64,000 bases of DNA from Prorocentrum cordatum (taxonomy: Eukaryota; Sar; Dinophyceae; Prorocentrales; Prorocentraceae). Below are positions 7,737 through 18,408 of this stretch, piece by piece. A program made the position numbers and the translations under genes. The stretch spans positions 62,001 to 126,000 of the forward strand of contig CAUYUJ010018884.1 of the NCBI GenBank assembly GCA_963575745.1, given 5' to 3'. Positions within the stretch are counted from its first letter, which is position 1. Each line of letters opens with the position of its first letter. The notes beneath the pieces are model-generated. The model was not told where the DNA came from, searched no databases, and worked only from the letters and a program-made list of their open reading frames with translations.

Positions 7737-8589
7737 CGCGCGTTGGCCATGGCGCCGACTTGTCCCACTGCCAAACTGAATGGCCATCCCTGTCGCGCGG
7801 GATGTAAAAACCGACGCATCGGCCCAATGAAAGTTCCTGGAATTTTCATCACGACGCTGGCCGGCGGAAGTCGACGGAAGTAAAACGAGGCGGAAGACGG
7901 GGGAAGTCCGCCGGAAGGCTTGCCAGTGTCAGCGGAAGTTAATGACGCCCCTGCCGAACCCCCTACCCCCGTAGAAGCCTAGCAATGTTGTCTTCCTCCG
8001 TGGGCCGGGCGGGATCCCGCCTGGCGTATTCCGCTTTAATATTATAAGTTTAGTTCAGGACGATCAAAATCCCACCCATTAAAAATGGGGTAGACCAAAA
8101 TCCCGGGTCGTTCACGGATCCCACCATGCTGGGATCGGCTCGAAGTAAGATGGGGCTCATAAGTTGCAGTATTATTGCCGTGTTGGGGTCGTCTTCAGGT
8201 CATCTTGAGATCATATCCCGGTCATGTTTGGATCACGCAACCATCGCGTGATCATGATGAGGCCACCCTGGGTGCGCTTGGATCCATCTTGTTGCCATCG
8301 GGCCATCTCGGCGTCATGCGTTGCTCATGTGTTGCGTCATCTGCGAGTCGGCCTGAGACGGTCCAGAATCCATGGCGGGATCGCGATGGGGTGGCATCAT
8401 CCTGGGTCCTCTGGACGTTATCGTCCGTGGCCTGAGGCATTCCTGGAAGCATGTTGTGGCCATGGGGCGTCTTGGGGTCGCGTGCGTGCGCACGCTGAGC
8501 ACGCGCGCGCGACTTTTCATCTTGCCGACGGGTTTACATACATATTATTCCTCTTGCGAGTTTCCAAGGAAACTTTTGTTGGAGCCAAG
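7737..8589. other. Spacer of unit 3, right edge of the array
   Basis: Collinear with 1408-2261, including the palindrome (8004-8025) and TAATATTAT (8037-8045). Similarity stops at 8589, 20 bp before the point where the SL relict begins in copies 1 and 2. No gene. Confidence 0.65.
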
Positions 8590-8656
8590 TATGAGCACGT
8601 TTCCCCCCATTCGCCAGGTGCCGAGCTTAGCAGCGCCGCTGGGGCCGTGAGACCGA

Positions 8657-8846
8657 CCATAAACATAAACTCTAGAGGAAGAAAAAACTGCATAACACAC
8701 AAACTCTTGGCGCTCCGCGCGGACTTCTTGGATCTGCACCGGACCCCCCTGCCTGGCGCGCGCAGCGCGCCAGGGGGCGGTGCCGCTGGGGGTGCCCAGC
8801 GCGGATCCAAGAAGTCTGCGCGGAGCGCCAAACGTTTATGTTTACA
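8657..8846. mobile_element. Foldback element, family A, copy 1
   Basis: Long hairpin: 8707-8734 pairs with 8804-8831 (27 of 28 bases), with an outer ATAAACATAAAC / GTTTATGTTT pair. The GC-rich loop holds CTGGCGCGCG/CGCGCCAGG. Same architecture at 35955 and 61470. No coding capacity; MITE-like. Confidence 0.75.
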
Positions 8847-8983
8847 GTCGAGGCTGATTGGAGAGGACACGCAAGAGGGCACAAGACCCTTCCGAGGGCT
8901 ACACTGCCAAAGGAATGCAGAAGGCATGGGTCGCGAAGCACAGGACACAAGGGCACCCCTGATTTGGCAGGGTCGACCCACTG

Positions 8984-9143
8984 TTAAGTCGGGCCTGTCC
9001 CTCTACAGGGGTGCTATTCAAAGATAGTCAAAAAATAGTCGCGGGGAAACTGTTTTTGCTATGTTGTACTATGTTTGCATATGTTCTGATTTTTTTTCGC
9101 TGTTCGCCCAAAATCCGCCTGTAGGAGGAACTGCCCGACCTAA
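8984..9143. mobile_element. Short inverted-repeat element, family C, copy 1
   Basis: 160 bp. The left end TTAAGTCGGGCCTGTCCCTC and right end (reverse complement) TTAGGTCGGGCAGTTCCTCC are both followed by TACAG. The interior is AT-rich (TTTGCTATGTTGTACTATG). Related to 35748-35905 and a lone left end at 35131. No clear target duplication here. Confidence 0.6.
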
Positions 9144-9394
9144 CCTACTAATCAGCCTCGACTGAGGAGACCAAAAGGTACCGACACCGCTACTCGCCGG
9201 ACCTCTCCCAGGGCGCGTCCTGACCAGGACCTCGAGGCGGATCCAGCGGTGGCGACGAGGGCCGCCCAGGAGGCCCAAAAAGGGGAAAACGAAAGGGTAG
9301 AGCTAATTATGGGTTACGCGCTCGATCATGGACCCCTCGCCACGCATCCTGGCGTCTGAAAACAACCGAAGGACCGCCGAAAACCGCTAGCGGG
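9144..9394. other. Unannotated spacer
   Basis: No gene or clear repeat recognised. Confidence 0.4.
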
Positions 9395-9715
9395 CGCGCG
9401 CCCCGCCACGGGCGCCGGGGCCCGACGCAGTCTTCGGCGTCTTCGACGGTCTTCGGCGGCCTTTCGGCGGTCTTCGGCGGTCTTCGGCAGTCTTCGGCGG
9501 TCTTTCGGCGGTGTTCGGCGGACTTTCGGCGGTGTTCGGCTGTCCTTCGGCGGCCTTCGGCGGCCTTCGGCGGTCTTCGGCGGTCTTCGGCGGTCTTTCG
9601 GCAGTCTTTCGGCAGTCTTTCGGCGGTCTTCGGTGGTCTTTCGGTGGTCTTCGGCGGCCTGGACGGCGGCCCGACACGGTCTTCGGCGGTCTTCGGCGGT
9701 CACCGGTGTGAAAGC
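9395..9715. repeat. Minisatellite of CTTCGGCGGT-type units
   Basis: More than 20 degenerate units of 10-13 bp based on TCTTCGGCGG. Open frames through it are compositional. Confidence 0.85.
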
Positions 9716-9775
9716 AGGATATGTCGCATTGTCAAGGGGGCCATGGTCGAACACGTCAGTATGGGTACCTTTTCT

Positions 9776-9945
9776 CGGGGATGGACAGACCTCCCTTTAG
9801 TAAAACGTGGTTTAGTGAAAACGACCTGAGGCCCAAACCTGGCGGGCGCAAGCCTGGAAAATAACGGCCACGGCGCCCTCTCGAAGACCGAAAACGGACA
9901 ATTCACTAATCGACGTGTCACTGTTGGGGGTTCTGTCCACCCCCG
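9776..9945. mobile_element. Short inverted-repeat element, family D, copy 1
   Basis: 170 bp bounded by CGGGGATGGACAGA and TCTGTCCACCCCCG. The interior contains GGCCCAAACCTGGCGGGCGC. A close copy lies at 18240-18408. Confidence 0.78.
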
Positions 9946-10118
9946 ATGTTCCTCCTCTGATCGGCTGCGCGTCGCTGCTTCTTGCTCGATCCTCGCAGGC
10001 CTCGGCCTCGGGGCTCGGCTCGGCGGGGGCGCCGCAGCCCCCCCCTCTCGACCCCCCGCGCCCTCTTTCCGGGGGCCTCGCCCTCCGGGGGCCCGTCATC
10101 TCGGGGGGGGGCGGAAGG

Positions 10119-10209
<91 letters not shown>

Positions 10210-10375
10210 CGTTCGAAGAACGAAAACACCGTTCTTAGAACATAAACCCGATGTGCCTCCTCCTCCTCCTCCTCCTCCTCCTCCTCCTCCTCCTCCTCCT
10301 CCTCCTCCTCCTCCTCCTCCTCCTCCTCCTCCTCCTCCTCCTCCTCCTCCTCCTCCTCCTCTTCCTCGTCCTCCT
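10119..10375. repeat. (CT)n then (CTC)n microsatellites
   Basis: CT run with TTT interruptions at ~10119-10208; about 38 CTC units at ~10257-10370. Leu/Pro/Glu-rich frames here are artefacts. Confidence 0.95.
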
Positions 10376-11209
10376 CCTGCTCCTCCTGAATCACTCCTCC
10401 CTGTCGTGTCACCACACAAGTCCGTGGGTGGGCTGGGCATCTTGCTCGGGACTTCCTTTCACTTACTGTCCCGAAGCTAAACAGTTACACGGGTGGAGGG
10501 TTGGTTATGATCCAAATGCGGTTGTCGCCTCAATACCGCGCACAGTCGTCTTAAGAGCTTCGAACAGGTGCACAGATGGAGGGCCAAGCCTTGAAAATGT
10601 GGCTCTCGCTTTGGCGCCGCGCACATTCGGTTCTTATCTTGAGGCGCGCACATTCGTCTCACATGTGTGCAGCAATTGCACGGATAGAGGCCGGCACGTT
10701 TTCGAAACGGGGGTTTCGCCTGAGGCATCCTGGCCAACACCTACAGAGCAAACTTATGGAATCGTAACACGGATGAAGGGCGGCTCCTTATCAAAACGAG
10801 GATAACGCCTGAGACTCCCTTTGATTTGATGGCCAACGTTTTCTCTAGACATATATATATAATCATGTGACATACTATACGGATGCAAGACACTTTCCCT
10901 TTTCCTCTCCCTTCTCCTGCCGGATCCCCCCCCAACACTCGTCCCCCATCTCCCCACACGCTCGTCCCTCATTCTGGTCGGAGGGCGGTGGGGGCGCGTG
11001 GGCAGACCGGGCACGCTTCCAGGCGTCCCAGCGCCGCGCGCGGAGCCCTGGAGAGTGTCGGCGCGCGCGCGCGCCCTTCCCTGCCTTCTCGTTTTCCCCC
11101 GCCTCTGCCTCCGCCTTCCTCCGCCTCCCCATGCAGCATGAAGTCCAGGACTGCTGTCCCCACTCATCGTTGCCTGTCCTCCTTGAGTGATTCGAAGCAG
11201 CTGCTGAAA
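10376..11209. other. Degenerate ~100-bp repeats and GC-rich spacer
   Basis: 10480-10820 contains diverged repeats with phrases like GGATGAAGGGCGGCTC, TTTTCGAAAC and TCGCCTGAGGC. The same phrases recur at 44200-44560 and near 15390-15590. 10860-11200 is C-rich spacer. No gene recognised. Confidence 0.5.
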
Positions 11210-11403
11210 TCGGGGGCGGCCAAGAGGGGGGTGTCCAAGAGGGGGGGGTGCAAATCATGACCGGCGGCATGTGCGCGGCCCAGCGGGGGGGCCAGGGACG
11301 TAATGAAATAAGAAGAGGCGCCATGAAATCTGGGGAGATATCATGGCCCCCGCCATGATATCCACCCCCCCCTAGTCATCACCCCCCTCTTTTCCGCCCC
11401 CGA
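11210..11403. mobile_element. Short inverted-repeat element, family E, copy 1 (TGAAA flanks)
   Basis: 194 bp with termini TCGGGGGCGG / CCGCCCCCGA and an internal ATCATGGCC...GCCATGATA hairpin. TGAAA lies directly outside both ends (11205-11209, 11404-11408), a candidate 5-bp target duplication. An inverted relative is at 60530-60734. Confidence 0.72.
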
Positions 11404-11765
11404 TGAAAACCCGCGGCATCGTCAATGTTGATGCCGCTGATCTGGGAGCAGTACTGGATAAGATCTGGCGGTATGTTGATGGCGATCTCCTGTGTAATTC
11501 AGCCAGGACCACGTCGTTGGATTGCAGTTGCCTGCCGCGGTATGCCCCGCCGTGCAGTTGACCCAAATCTGCGGTTGGAAAGACATGTCCTGAATGGTAG
11601 GATCGACTCGAGCTTATACTACGATGGTTTACAAGAACTGTCGCCACCCACGCGTCCCGACATACACCCTCACACAAAAAACGCAACAAATAGAGCCAAA
11701 ACAACCGTGACAGTGATAGCATGGAACAGATGCTGTCAGACCTTTGAATGAGCGCGGGCGCTTGG
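11404..11765. other. Spacer without recognised features
   Basis: Moderate-GC sequence, short frames only, nothing recognised. Confidence 0.4.
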
Positions 11766-12101
11766 AAGGGGGGGTTAGAACCGAACCACCCGCCCCCCTG
11801 GATTCAAGGGGGCGGGGGGCGTTCGAACCGAACCCCCGCCCCCCCCGGGGGGCGTTCGAACCGAACCCCCCCCCCCCCCCCCCCCCCCCTCTCCCGTGAC
11901 GGAGGGGAGGTGGGGTGTTCGAACCCCCCCCCCGTCCTCTCTCTCTCTCTCTCTCCTCGGGCTGGCGCCGGCGTCGGCGGCGGCTGGCAGCGGCGGCGGG
12001 GAGCGTCGATGAAGACGAAGTTTTCCGTTTCTGGGCCGGCGCCTGCGGCGGCTGGCGGCGGCGGCTGCGGGGAGCATCGACGAGGACGACGGCGACGACG
12101 A

Positions 12102-12138
<37 letters not shown>

Positions 12139-12540
12139 AACGCACCGCCACCATGCCTTGGTTTTGGGTCAGAGTCATCGTGGATGCCTCCGGGGTTCTC
12201 GTCGGAGGGCTCTCGGGAGCCTCTGAAGGGCATTTGTGAAGCCTTATGGGCGCCTCTTGGGCGTCTTTCGGGGCCTCTCGGAAGTGGTGGTGGTGGTGGT
12301 GGGCTGTGGTGGTGGTGGTGGCGGTGGTGGTTGTGGCGGTGGTGGAAGTGGTGGTGGTGGTGGTGTGGTGGTTGGTGGTGGTGGTGGTGGTGGTGGTGGT
12401 GGTGGTGGTGGCTATTGTGGTGGTTGTGGTGGCAGGCTGTGGTGGTGGTGGTGGTGGTGGTGGTGGTAGTGGTGGTGGTGGGCAGTGGTGGTGGTGTCGT
12501 GGTTTCTGGTGGTGGTGATAGTTGTCGTGGTGGTGGGATG
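11766..12540. repeat. C-rich TTCGAACC repeats, (GAC)n and (GGT)n microsatellites
   Basis: TTCGAACCGAACCCCC units at ~11775-11925, a GAC run at ~12085-12138 and a long GGT run with GTT/GCT interruptions at ~12284-12535. Long Gly/Trp/Val or His frames are compositional. Confidence 0.85.
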
Positions 12541-12725
12541 TGATGGTGGCGGTCTGTCGGAATCATGCTGGGCCATGGGGTCATCTCAGTTTCGCTTGGA
12601 GGTCATCGTCGGTGGCCTGGGGCCCGAATGATACCACTTTGAGTCTAAGGGGTCACGCGGTCATTGCGTGCACTTGTGCATACTTCCCCGTGAGACGTTC
12701 CTAGGAAATGTTGTTGGTGCCGAGT
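12541..12725 (+). repeat. Highly diverged relative of the 4.2-kb unit's spacer
   Basis: Phrases such as GGTCATC, GTCGGTGGCCTGGGG and the end TTCCTAGGAAATGTTGTTGG follow the order seen at 2090-2260 and 8400-8589. After GCCGAGT it continues AATGCCACGT, resembling copy 3 (GCCAAGT then ATGAGCACGT), not the SL-bearing copies. Confidence 0.4.
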
Positions 12726-13780
12726 AATGCCACGTGCGTACTGTCGACTTTGTGGATCTCGCGTTCGTTGGTGGATTGTGGTGTTTTCTTCGATGTGGAT
12801 GTGGCGCCGCGGTTTGCGCACATGCCTACGTAGGCGTTCTGCGTGGTCTCCATCTTCCTCGTTCTACCAGTCGTGGCGCGTTTCTTACTGAATTCAATCC
12901 GTATCTGCTCTTAGTGGCTTGACTGGGAAGGAAAGAACATCTTCGTGGTGGAGGGATTCATCTGAAGGTATCACGCTCGCTTTCGTCGTGTTTCGTATGC
13001 TTCTCGGCTGGCTCCGCGGCTGGGCCTCCCGTTCTTCTTCGCCGCGGTGCTCATCGAGTTCCAGGGTGGCGCGCTGTTGGCATCACTGCGTGCTGGCAGA
13101 ATCCCCAGAGTCGTCTCCTCCTCCCGCCTTCCTCCCCCCCCCGCCACGGCCCCAGGGGCTCCCACAAAGGACCGGCACCCGCGATCGGGACCCCCAGGGC
13201 GGCCGGAATGGTCGATCCGATCGCACCCTCGCGCCAGTGACACCGCCGCCTTCGACGAGGGGCCCCGCATGAATTATCAATCAAGTAATTCCTCCCCCCT
13301 GCCTCGCCTGCCCCCTCCCTGGGGCTTCGTCAACGGGGGCTTGGCGAAGCGGGGGGCTCAAGCTTTTCAGTCTGCCCACGCCTCCCGTGCACCCCGCCTG
13401 CGGCGCCCGGGCCCCCCCCCCCTGCACAGGGGGGGGGGCATGGCCACGCGTGGACATCGGCGCTCCCCGTGTGCCACCGCTTGCTGTGCCCCCCTTCTCT
13501 CCGGCGCTCCGACCTCCGCCCATCTCCTCCGCCGCCCCCCTCCCCCCAAACGGGCCTGCCCCCGTCGCCGCCGCCGCTCCGCAGCATCACCGCCTCGCCC
13601 CTGCGCGCCGCCCCCAGCACGGAGACGGCGCGGGCGCCACAGGGGCGCAGGGTCAGCCGCGTGCCTCGAGGGAACGGGGAGGGCAAGGAGGAGGAGGAGG
13701 AGGAGGAGGCGGAGGAGCAGGACGATCAGGAACGGAGGAGGATGGAGTGGGACTCAAGAGGTAATGGATTCCAAGACGGC
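12726..13780. other. GC-rich spacer
   Basis: No gene recognised; C-rich runs and a short GGA tract (~13685-13720). Confidence 0.4.
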
Positions 13781-14275
13781 CCCAAGAGATCCTTAGGACG
13801 GCCTGGCAGCGCTCCAGACGGCCCAAGAGCGCCCCAAGAAGGTCCAAAGGGCCACAGGAGGCTCGCATGAAGGCCCAAGGCGGCCTTCAAAGCGCCCCAA
13901 GACGCCTCCAAGAAGGCTCTGCTCTCTCAGGCCCCTGTGCTCCCCAAATCGTCCAGACAACACTACGGGGATTGAGAATCCAAAACCACGTCCGAACGAA
14001 TTGTACATCGACTATCGACCCAAATGCCTTGCGCTTGACACAAGGGCAGGGGGCGGCGGTGACTCGCCGAAGGCCTCCTCGGTAAACCAAGAGGCACGGA
14101 AGCAGAGCGGATGAAAATGGGGAGAAGCCAGACCTCCCTCGCTCTGATTTGCTGAATACGTGGGGATCCGGGAGCTCAGATCCGAACATTCGCCTTGGTT
14201 TTCAAATATCCAGCCGTCTTAGGTGCACCTCCCTGTGGCCCGAAGCGGGACTGCGGAAGCCTGAGTTCAGACCAA
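13781..14275. repeat. CCAAGA(N)GGCCC degenerate repeats and spacer
   Basis: 13781-13930 carries ~12-bp degenerate units (GCCCCAAGA...), like 16540-17200. The rest has no recognised feature. Confidence 0.5.
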
Positions 14276-14397
14276 GTGGACGACGACGGCGGCGGCAGCG
14301 ACGACGACGACGACGACGACGGCGACGGTGACAACGACGACAACGGCGACAGTGACCGCGAGGGCCACAACGACGACGGCGACGGTGACCGCGACGA

Positions 14398-14469
<72 letters not shown>

Positions 14470-14475
14470 GCGGCC
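14276..14475. repeat. (GAC/GGC)n microsatellite
   Basis: About 200 bp of GAC and GGC triplets; the Asp/Gly- and Arg-rich frames are compositional. Confidence 0.9.
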
Positions 14476-15600
14476 GCGGCGTAGGTCTGCGGCCGTGAGC
14501 AGCGCGCCTTCGGCGCCCACCACCGACACCTCCGCGCTCCACGAGGAGCACCCGGAGCCGTCATCCTCTTGCTGCTGCTCGCGCCTCGGTGCGCGATCGG
14601 CGGGTCAAGGAGAGGGGGAAGGAGGGGGAGGGAGCCTCGTCTACCTCCTGCCCATCCTCCCTCGTCCTCCTCCCGGTTCTGGTTATGGTTCTGGCTCGAC
14701 GTTCCAAAATGAAGATTTCTGCCTGCTCTTGCCACGAAGTCCAGGCATGCCCCCCTCGAACACCAGCAAACGTTGAGCCTCCTCCTCCTCCTCCTCCTCC
14801 TCCTCCTCCTCCTCTTCCTCCTCTTCCGCCTCCTCATCCCTCCCTCCCTCCCCTAAGAATGCCAAGGGTCACCTCAGTGGGTCCCCACCCCCGTCACACG
14901 GGGGAACCCCGGGCATCCAGGTTATGGTCCCGGGCCCCTCACCAGCTACCACCCGCGACCAGCCTCTTTGTGGACTGGCCCCGCGGCACTCCTGGCCTGG
15001 CTTCGTTTCTCAGTTGTTATTCCCCATATCCGAAGATAGGATTCTTGTTATTACTCAGGCCGCGTCGCCTCTCCTCCCCAACCTGCCTCCTTCCTCACAC
15101 TCACGCTCACCCTCATCTCACTCTGACTCACTCATACTCAGACCGACTCACACTGAGACTAACTCATACTCAGACTCACTCGTTCCCAGACTCAGTCACG
15201 TCATGTCCTCCCACAGACGCACTCATAATCAGACTCACCTTTCCCTTCGAGCCGACTCAATCACATCACTGTCCCCCTCAGACGCACTCATACTCAGATT
15301 GAACCTTCCCTTCGTGCAGAGTCAGTCATATCACTGCGTCAGTCAGATCCACGCATGCTCAGAATCACTCACGCGCACAGGCTGTGAAGATGTCTCGGGC
15401 GAGGCGCCGGTTTCAGCACTCCCACGAGGGGGCGCCAGGGGGGTATCGCACAGGCCCGTTCGCGCCAAGGTTTTGGGGATATCTCAAGCGGTTTGCCCGT
15501 TTGCATGCCCAACAGCACTTGCTCTCAGAACAGATTGTTAGGATGTCTCAGGCGAGGCGCTGGCTTCAGCACTCCAAGGGGGAGCCGCCAAGGGGCCCTG
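14476..15600. repeat. Spacer with (CTC)n, ACTCA-rich repeats and a ~155-bp diverged duplication
   Basis: CTC run at ~14778-14828; ACTCATACTCAGACTCAC-type degenerate units at 15110-15375. A ~155-bp duplication shares GATGTCTC(G/A)GGCGAGGCGC and TTCAGCACTCC (15387 and 15541). Confidence 0.6.
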
Positions 15601-15772
15601 GCGCTGGGAGGACGAGAAGGAGGAGGAGGAGGAGGAGGAGGAGGAGGAGGAGGAGGCGGAGGCGGATGCGGATGCGGCGGAGGAGAGGGAGGGAGAAGAG
15701 ACGATGGAGGAGGAGGAGGAGGAGGAGGAGGAGGAGGAGGAGGAGGAGAAGGAGGAGGAGGAGATTCGTGAT
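15601..15772. repeat. (GGA)n microsatellite
   Basis: Imperfect GGA run. Confidence 0.9.
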
Positions 15773-16540
15773 CCATCCGCTGCACTCGTGCCCCCGGGGC
15801 AGCGGGGCCAGTCTTAGCCCGCTGGCCGCCGCCGCGCGATGGCGGTGCAACGGGCGCCAACAGCCACGGAGGTGTACGAGGAGAATTGGCTACGAGATGT
15901 ACGTGACGGGCGTTCTGGGGCCTAGGCCGCTGCGAGCTGCGTCACGCAGGACTGGCGACAATATGCGGCGTGGCCTTAACGCCAGGTGGAGTGACATATC
16001 TCTCATGGTGGCCACCATGACGGACGCCAAGCACGACGTGAATACTACAGCTAGTACAACACTGAACACACGAAGTAGGACACCACCGACGACAAAGAGG
16101 GAAGAGGTGCTATACGAGAGCACGCGCGGAAAAACGAGAAAGACGTGCTATACCAGAGCCAAAGCACGCACGGGAGAGGTGCTACACGAGGTACAGAATC
16201 TGCCGACCCTGTCGGCGTGTGTGAGGTGCTTGTCCGTTCGAGTCATCGACTCCGTCATTCGTTCCTCTTCGTCTCTGTCGTCCCCTTTCCCTGCGCCCCA
16301 CCCATTTCACTGGGCCCGTCGCCGCTCCCCTCTTTTCCTGGGCCCTCCTCCTGAAGCGCGCCAGCCAAAACGAAATAGAGCAACGTCGCAGTTCAGTCGA
16401 AGGGAAGCCCCTTTCCATTGATCGCTCCCCCTTCGGGGGGAGGAGGGGGGGCGAGCGGGGGATCCCGAGAGGGACCCGGGGGGTCGCCACCAGGGGGGGT
16501 CTCTGGGGGGATCCCCGGAGGGTCGCCAACCGGATACGAC
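15773..16540. other. Spacer with GAGGTGCTATACGAG repeats
   Basis: Units GAGGTGCTATACGAG / ACGTGCTATACCAG / GAGGTGCTACACGAG at ~16100-16200; otherwise nothing recognised. Confidence 0.4.
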
Positions 16541-17220
16541 TCCTCTCGGAGGGTCCTGGGTCCCCTAAAAGCCCCAGGACGGGCCAAGAGTTCCCGAAGA
16601 GGCTCCAAAGACGGTCCAAGAGAACTCCGAATCGCCGAACGATCTGTCCAAGACGCCTTCACGGCCTCCAGACGGCCCATAAGGCCTGCAAGACGCCCCA
16701 AAAGGCCCCCAGGAGCACTCCCAAGAAGGCCCCAAGAGACAAATTCATAAATTTCCCTAGAAAGGGTTTGAAGGATTTTAGCGCTCTCGCCTCTTCCGCT
16801 TCCCGACGCTCCAAGACAGCCCAAGAGGCCCCCAAGATCGCCCCTAGACGGCCCAAAGTCCTCCAAGAGGTTCCCGACATGGCCCAAGAGTGCCCCAAGA
16901 CGGCCCGAGACGCCTCCGAGACAGGACAAGAGGCACCCAAGACGGCTCCAAGAGGATGCCGTCCCCAGGAAGCCCCTGGAGGCCCCCAGGAGGCCCCGAA
17001 AATACGCCGCCACATGCGAACCCTACCCCTACCCCCACGACTTCTGAGGGCGAGGGCGAACGAAGCGAACCCCACCCTCCCCCTCAGAAGTCGTGGGGGG
17101 TGGGGGTAGGGTTCGCATGTGGCCCCCCACCCAAGAGGCCCCCCCAAGAGTCTCCCAAAACGCCCCCGAACTGCCCACCAGAGGCCCCCGAAAGCGCTCC
17201 GAAGAGACCCGGACAAGCAT
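16541..17220. repeat. Degenerate ~12-bp CCAAGACGGCCC minisatellite with an inverted repeat
   Basis: Many units of the form CCAAGA(C/G)GGCCC. At ~17014-17121 CACATGCGAACCCTACCCC reappears inverted as GGGGTAGGGTTCGCATGTGG around a central hairpin. Confidence 0.65.
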
Positions 17221-17379
17221 CCCCTCCTCCCCCTGCTCCTCACCCTCCTCCTCCTCCTCCTGTTCCTTCGCCTCGTCTCGTCCTCCACCTGCTCATTGCC
17301 CTCCTCGACTTCCTCCTGCCCAAACTACCCCCCCGCATCCTCCTCCGCATGCTCTTCCTCCTGCCCCCCCCCTCTTTGA

Positions 17380-18050
17380 TTGGTGTTGCTTGGCGGTGCC
17401 TGGTATTGTTGCCTATTGATTGATTGGCGTTGCTTGGCATTGATTGGCAGTGTTTGTATTCCTTGGCATTCCTTGACATTCCTTGGCAAACCTTGGCTTT
17501 GCTTGGCATCGCTTGGCATTGCTTGGCATTGTGTTGTATTGTTTTGCACTGCTGGGTATTACTTGGCATTGCTTAGCATGGCTTGGCATTGCTTGTCGTT
17601 GCGTTGCATTGCACGGGCAACCCTGAGCAACCCTGCGGAACCACGGGAAAATCCAAGCGACCAAAGGCAACCCCGATAAACTCCAGGTGGCCCCAGGCAA
17701 CCCTAGGCAACCCCAGGCAACCCAGGGCAACCCCGAGAAACGCGTGCTGGGAAGGGCGTCGCCACCCAGTTCTTTCACAAGAAAACGGAAAACCACTAGG
17801 CAGAGCCTAGTTCGAGAAGAAGCCCGGTGCTTGGCATTGCATTGCTTTGCCTTGCTGGGTTTGGCTTTGCTTGGAACCGATTGGCATTGCTTCGCAATGC
17901 TAGGTTTTGCTTGCCATTTCTTGGTGTTGCTTGGTTTTGCTTGGCATTGCTGTTCATTGCGATGCTTTGCATAGCTGTGCCTGGCATTGATTGGCATTGC
18001 TTGGTATTGCTTGGCATTCCTCCCTCGCCGTTCCTCGGCAGCTCTTGGCA
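17380..18050. repeat. 10-bp periodic repeats (TTGCTTGGCA and GGCAACCCCA)
   Basis: 17395-17615 and 17830-18020 are dominated by 10-bp TTGCTTGGCA units; 17620-17745 by 10-bp GGCAACCCCA units. The first type recurs as its complement at 59575-59640. Confidence 0.85.
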
Positions 18051-18239
18051 TTGCAACGACAGGGGAGCCAAGGAACAAGACTAGGGAATCCGATCATAGA
18101 AGGCGGGTAACAAGACTGGGGTACAGAGAAAAGCCAGGGAACCTAAGGAACAGGAGACTGGGGAACCGGGCAACTCCAGGGGCCGCCTCTGCATTGGCAC
18201 CCCGCACCCACTGGCTCTTTCGCAGAACAGACAAATAAT

Positions 18240-18408
18240 CGGGGATGGACAGAAGTCCCTTTGGTAAAACGCAGTTTAGTGACAACGACCTTGGGCCCAA
18301 ACCTGGCGGGCGCAAGCCTGGAAAATAACGGCCGCGGCGCCCTCTCGAGAACGGAAAATTGACAATTCATTAAGTGACGTGTCAACGTGGGGGTTCTGTC
18401 CACCCCCG
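18240..18408. mobile_element. Short inverted-repeat element, family D, copy 2
   Basis: 169 bp, about 85% identical to 9776-9945, same termini. Flanks AAATAAT (left) and AAATAAG (right) may be a 7-bp target duplication with one mismatch. Confidence 0.78.

Larger units (their letters stand above)
1..8589 (+). repeat. Head-to-tail array of a ~4.2-kb composite element (2 copies plus a partial third)
   Basis: Base 1 onward is repeated from base 4226 with an offset of 4225, at about 99% identity by eye. Unit order is: GC-rich leader, DD34E transposase, ~870-bp spacer, DinoSL relict, J-HUH-SF3 gene, A14 tract, ~340-bp tail. Copy 1 spans 1-4225 and its true left edge lies outside the window. Copy 2 runs from 4226 until its Rep gene breaks at ~7258. 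There it joins directly to the 3' 40% of a third transposase (7259-7736), followed by spacer that stays collinear up to 8589 (equivalent to 2261). There is no filler between copies. Such an array can arise by unequal exchange or by integration of rolling-circle concatemers; the sequence alone does not decide. Confidence 0.93.

Noticed and set aside
1-8589. Contaminating CRESS-DNA virus or bacterial plasmid
   Set aside because: The SL relict, A-tract, linkage to a eukaryotic Tc1-type gene and continuity with dinoflagellate repeats indicate nuclear DNA.
10251-10480. Poly-Leu/Pro/Glu/Gly proteins
   Set aside because: Translation of the CTC microsatellite in every frame.
11919-11935. tRNA T-arm-like TTCGAACC strings (11775-11930)
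   Set aside because: Part of a C-rich tandem repeat; no acceptor, D or anticodon arms.
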